DNA of 7,896 nucleotides from contig CANDSI010000045.1 of the NCBI GenBank assembly GCA_947388575.1, positions 1 through 7,896 on the forward strand. The letters run 5' to 3'. Positions 6,650 to 7,896 of the stretch are shown piece by piece. The notes under the pieces are model-generated. The model did not search any database. It saw only the letters and a list, made by a program, of their open reading frames with translations, and was not told where the DNA came from. Source of the stretch: an uncultured Mycoplasma sp. GTDB taxonomy: Bacteria; Bacillota_I; Bacilli_A; RF39; UBA660. The position numbers were made by a program, and so were the translations under genes. The first letter of the stretch is position 1, and each line of letters opens with the position of its first letter.

Positions 6650-6871
6650 TTATTTTAATTTATATTTTTTCCAAAGATATGAAACAATATCGTCATACAT
6701 ATAAAACTCATTAGTTTGTCCATATTCCAATTCTATTTCATATTCTACTTTCCATCTTAATAAAATTTTAATTAGTTTATCCTTAGTATATTTGTACATC
6801 TTTTTTAAAGCTTTTTTATCATCTTCTTCCATAAATAACTTTATAACTTCTTTTTTTTCATCTTTACTCAT
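6650..6871 (-). CDS. Small charged protein of unknown function
   Basis: A 73-residue, Lys/Glu-rich, mostly helical protein (MSKDEKKEVIKLFMEEDD... then YMYDDIVSYLWKKYK at the end). No family recognised. ATG 6871 is preceded by AGGAGG at good spacing, which supports real translation. It sits between the PP-loop protein and the methyltransferase with short gaps on both sides, so it is part of the same operon. Confidence 0.65.
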   Translation of the reverse strand: MSKDEKKEVIKLFMEEDDKKALKKMYKYTKDKLIKILLRWKVEYEIELEYGQTNEFYMYDDIVSYLWKKYKLK

Positions 6872-6888
6872 CTTTATCCTCCTAGCAC

Positions 6889-7596
6889 TTAGAATAGCTT
6901 TATAAACTGCTCTTTTGCTTTTCTAACTACTACACTATTCTTTTTATTGTTTTTCTTTATTCTTTTTAGTAATTTAATATAATCTAAGTAATAATTTGGT
7001 AAATAGGTAAGCATATTATCTAACTCTTTCTTATTTTTATTTCCGCAACACCAGCACGATACTCTATCAAAGATATCATAAAGTCTAATGCCATTTTCTC
7101 TCCATTCAAAGCCACAATTATAACAATACTTTAAGCATTTTTCTTCAGTCATTCCCCAAAATCTAAGGGGATAACATTTAGTTATATCTACCTTAAATCT
7201 CTCCTTTTCATCTGCTGCTATTCCCACATAAACTCTATACCCATTTTTACCATATCTATCTTCTAAATATCTATCAGTTACTAATATTTTTTCAGAGGTT
7301 CCCCAGCGACAAAGTCCTCCACAAAGACCATAACCACTTTGCTTTTCACCATTTCTTTTTGTAACAATAACCTCTAACATTTTTTCTACAAATGGTATTT
7401 TAGGCTTTAATTCTGTGTATTTAATCCCTTTCCTTTTTAGAATTCTTTTAATTCTATTTCTAATATCATAAATGGCTTTAAACTCCATTCCAGTGTCGAA
7501 AAAGATAACTTCGTCCAACTGATATTTATCTTCTAGAAGTATTAACAACATTGCCAAACTATCTTTACCATAAGACACACTTGCTACATATTTCAT
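6889..7596 (-). CDS. PP-loop ATPase, phosphoadenosine phosphosulfate reductase-like family
   Basis: A 235-residue protein. The N-terminal SYGKDS (residues 8-13) is the PP-loop (SxGKDS) of adenine-nucleotide alpha-hydrolases. It is followed by VIFFDTGMEF (30-39), the pattern found in PAPS reductase/DndC-like proteins of phages. GLCGGLCRWGT (90-100), YVGIAADE (123-130) and YPLRFWGMTE (142-151) are also typical. A C-terminal Cys cluster (C154, C158, C161, C181, C183, C184) probably binds zinc or an Fe-S cluster. True sulfate assimilation is unlikely in this context; nucleotide or tRNA/DNA thiolation-type chemistry is possible but unproven. The start ATG 7596 lacks a Shine-Dalgarno at normal spacing: GGAGAG at 7615-7610 is 13 nt away and lies in a hairpin loop. 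Confidence 0.85.
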   Translation of the reverse strand: MKYVASVSYGKDSLAMLLILLEDKYQLDEVIFFDTGMEFKAIYDIRNRIKRILKRKGIKYTELKPKIPFVEKMLEVIVTKRNGEKQSGYGLCGGLCRWGTSEKILVTDRYLEDRYGKNGYRVYVGIAADEKERFKVDITKCYPLRFWGMTEEKCLKYCYNCGFEWRENGIRLYDIFDRVSCWCCGNKNKKELDNMLTYLPNYYLDYIKLLKRIKKNNKKNSVVVRKAKEQFIKLF

Positions 7597-7601
7597 AACC
7601 A

Positions 7602-7624
7602 GCCATAAACTCTCCGTTCATGGC
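7602..7624 (-). promoter_or_regulatory. Hairpin presenting the GGAGAG Shine-Dalgarno in its loop
   Basis: GCCATGAA, loop CGGAGAG, TTTATGGC forms an 8-bp stem with one G-U pair. The only Shine-Dalgarno-like sequence for the PP-loop gene is in the loop. The structure could modulate translation. It is read from sequence only. Confidence 0.4.
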
Positions 7625-7704
7625 AATAAATCTGTCCTCCCATGCTACTTATAAAAAACTTTCACGCTGTTATGACTTATTTTACATAGTAATTCCCAAC
7701 CGTT

Positions 7705-7727
7705 ACTATAACCCTGTAGGGATAGTT
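7705..7727 (-). other. Bulged hairpin directly after the upstream stop codon
   Basis: ACTAT then CCC, loop TACA, GGG, a two-base TT bulge, ATAGT. The stem has eight pairs and starts within the TAA stop of the preceding gene. There is no T-run after it, so it is not a convincing terminator. It may be part of a structured leader of about 130 nt (7725-7597) before the PP-loop gene. Confidence 0.35.
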
Positions 7728-7896
7728 ATGATTTCACTTCCTTTCTACTATTCACAAATTTTTCTTCATGATATATATCAAGATAATATTCTACCCACTC
7801 TATAAGCTCTTTTTTATTATTAAATTTATACTTGCATCCACTTGAAGATTCTTCTGCAATAAATACTGTATTATTTTCAAAATCTATATCTACCTG
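7726..7896 (-). CDS. C-terminal end of a small phage/plasmid protein (runs off right edge)
   Basis: The last 56 residues of a gene entering from the right edge, ending at TAA 7728-7726. The visible part reads VDIDFENNTVFIAEESSSGC, then KYKFNNKKELIEWVEYYLDIY. The VxFxNNxVxIAEExSSGCxYxF pattern is one I associate with small hypothetical proteins of Firmicutes mobile elements. No function can be given. There is no in-frame CGG in the visible part. The start is outside the window. Confidence 0.65.
   Translation of the reverse strand, partial: QVDIDFENNTVFIAEESSSGCKYKFNNKKELIEWVEYYLDIYHEEKFVNSRKEVKS

Noticed and set aside
7648..7725. Coding-like reading in the frame after TAA 7728-7726 (GYSNGWELLCKISHNSVKVFYK)
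   Set aside because: It looks protein-like but has no start codon and no in-frame CGG that would connect it to the upstream gene; another frame here also looks coding. Too ambiguous to annotate.
7620..7805. Plus-strand open frame of 61 codons
   Set aside because: It overlaps the C-terminal coding end of the right-edge gene on the minus strand and lacks a plausible ribosome binding site or recognised family.
1..7896. tRNA, rRNA, CRISPR array, insertion sequence or attachment site
   Set aside because: No regularly spaced repeats, no tRNA-like cloverleaf with TTCRA loop, no transposase and no terminal inverted repeats were seen on either strand.

Overview
This is an AT-rich, low-GC Firmicutes-type window, probably from a clostridial host. 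Evidence: strong AGGAGG-type ribosome binding sites, AGA as the dominant Arg codon, and a recognisable SpoVS. All genes read on the minus strand in close succession, several with overlaps of a few bases. The gene content is that of the accessory/early region of a phage, plasmid or integrative element: a primase-like protein, an ArdC/metallopeptidase protein, two DNA methyltransferases, a PP-loop (PAPS-reductase-like) protein and several small families common in phages and plasmids.

Layout in transcription order (right to left): the C-terminal end of a small protein (7896-7726); a structured ~130-nt leader; a PP-loop protein (7596-6889); a small charged protein (6871-6650); a DNA methyltransferase with an SHPPYWD motif (6631-5746, one frame break); a terminator-like hairpin; an N-6 DNA methylase domain protein (5703-5038); a two-part phage/plasmid family protein (5031-4389, one frame break); an MGTRAVYGF-type protein (4373-3888); a coiled-coil protein (3837-3559); an ArdC-like HELCH metallopeptidase (3566-2697); a terminator-like hairpin; two related YNPxxKW proteins (2633-1741, with two frame breaks, and 1721-1050); SpoVS (1032-763); and a zinc-finger primase-like protein running off the left edge (766-1).

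The main discovery is a rule. Three genes are each split across frames, with four frame breaks in total. All four can be repaired by a +1 shift at an in-frame CGG codon (NNN CGG N read as NNN, skip C, GGN = Gly). Reading every plus-strand CCG by eye, I found only four in-frame CGG codons in the roughly 2,500 coding codons, and they are exactly these four sites. Every other CGG trinucleotide inside a gene is out of frame. No gene has a break without a CGG, and no gene keeps an in-frame CGG as Arg. The repaired proteins regain expected motifs: FSGGGTG in the methyltransferase, IGGRW in the YNPNSKWDWY protein, and GSDFLVxxxGWILLHNP in the third. The simplest reading is obligatory or programmed +1 frameshifting (or quadruplet decoding) at CGG, perhaps in a host with no normal CGG-reading tRNA. 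Systematic sequencing error and ordinary gene decay are the competing explanations and cannot be excluded from the sequence alone.
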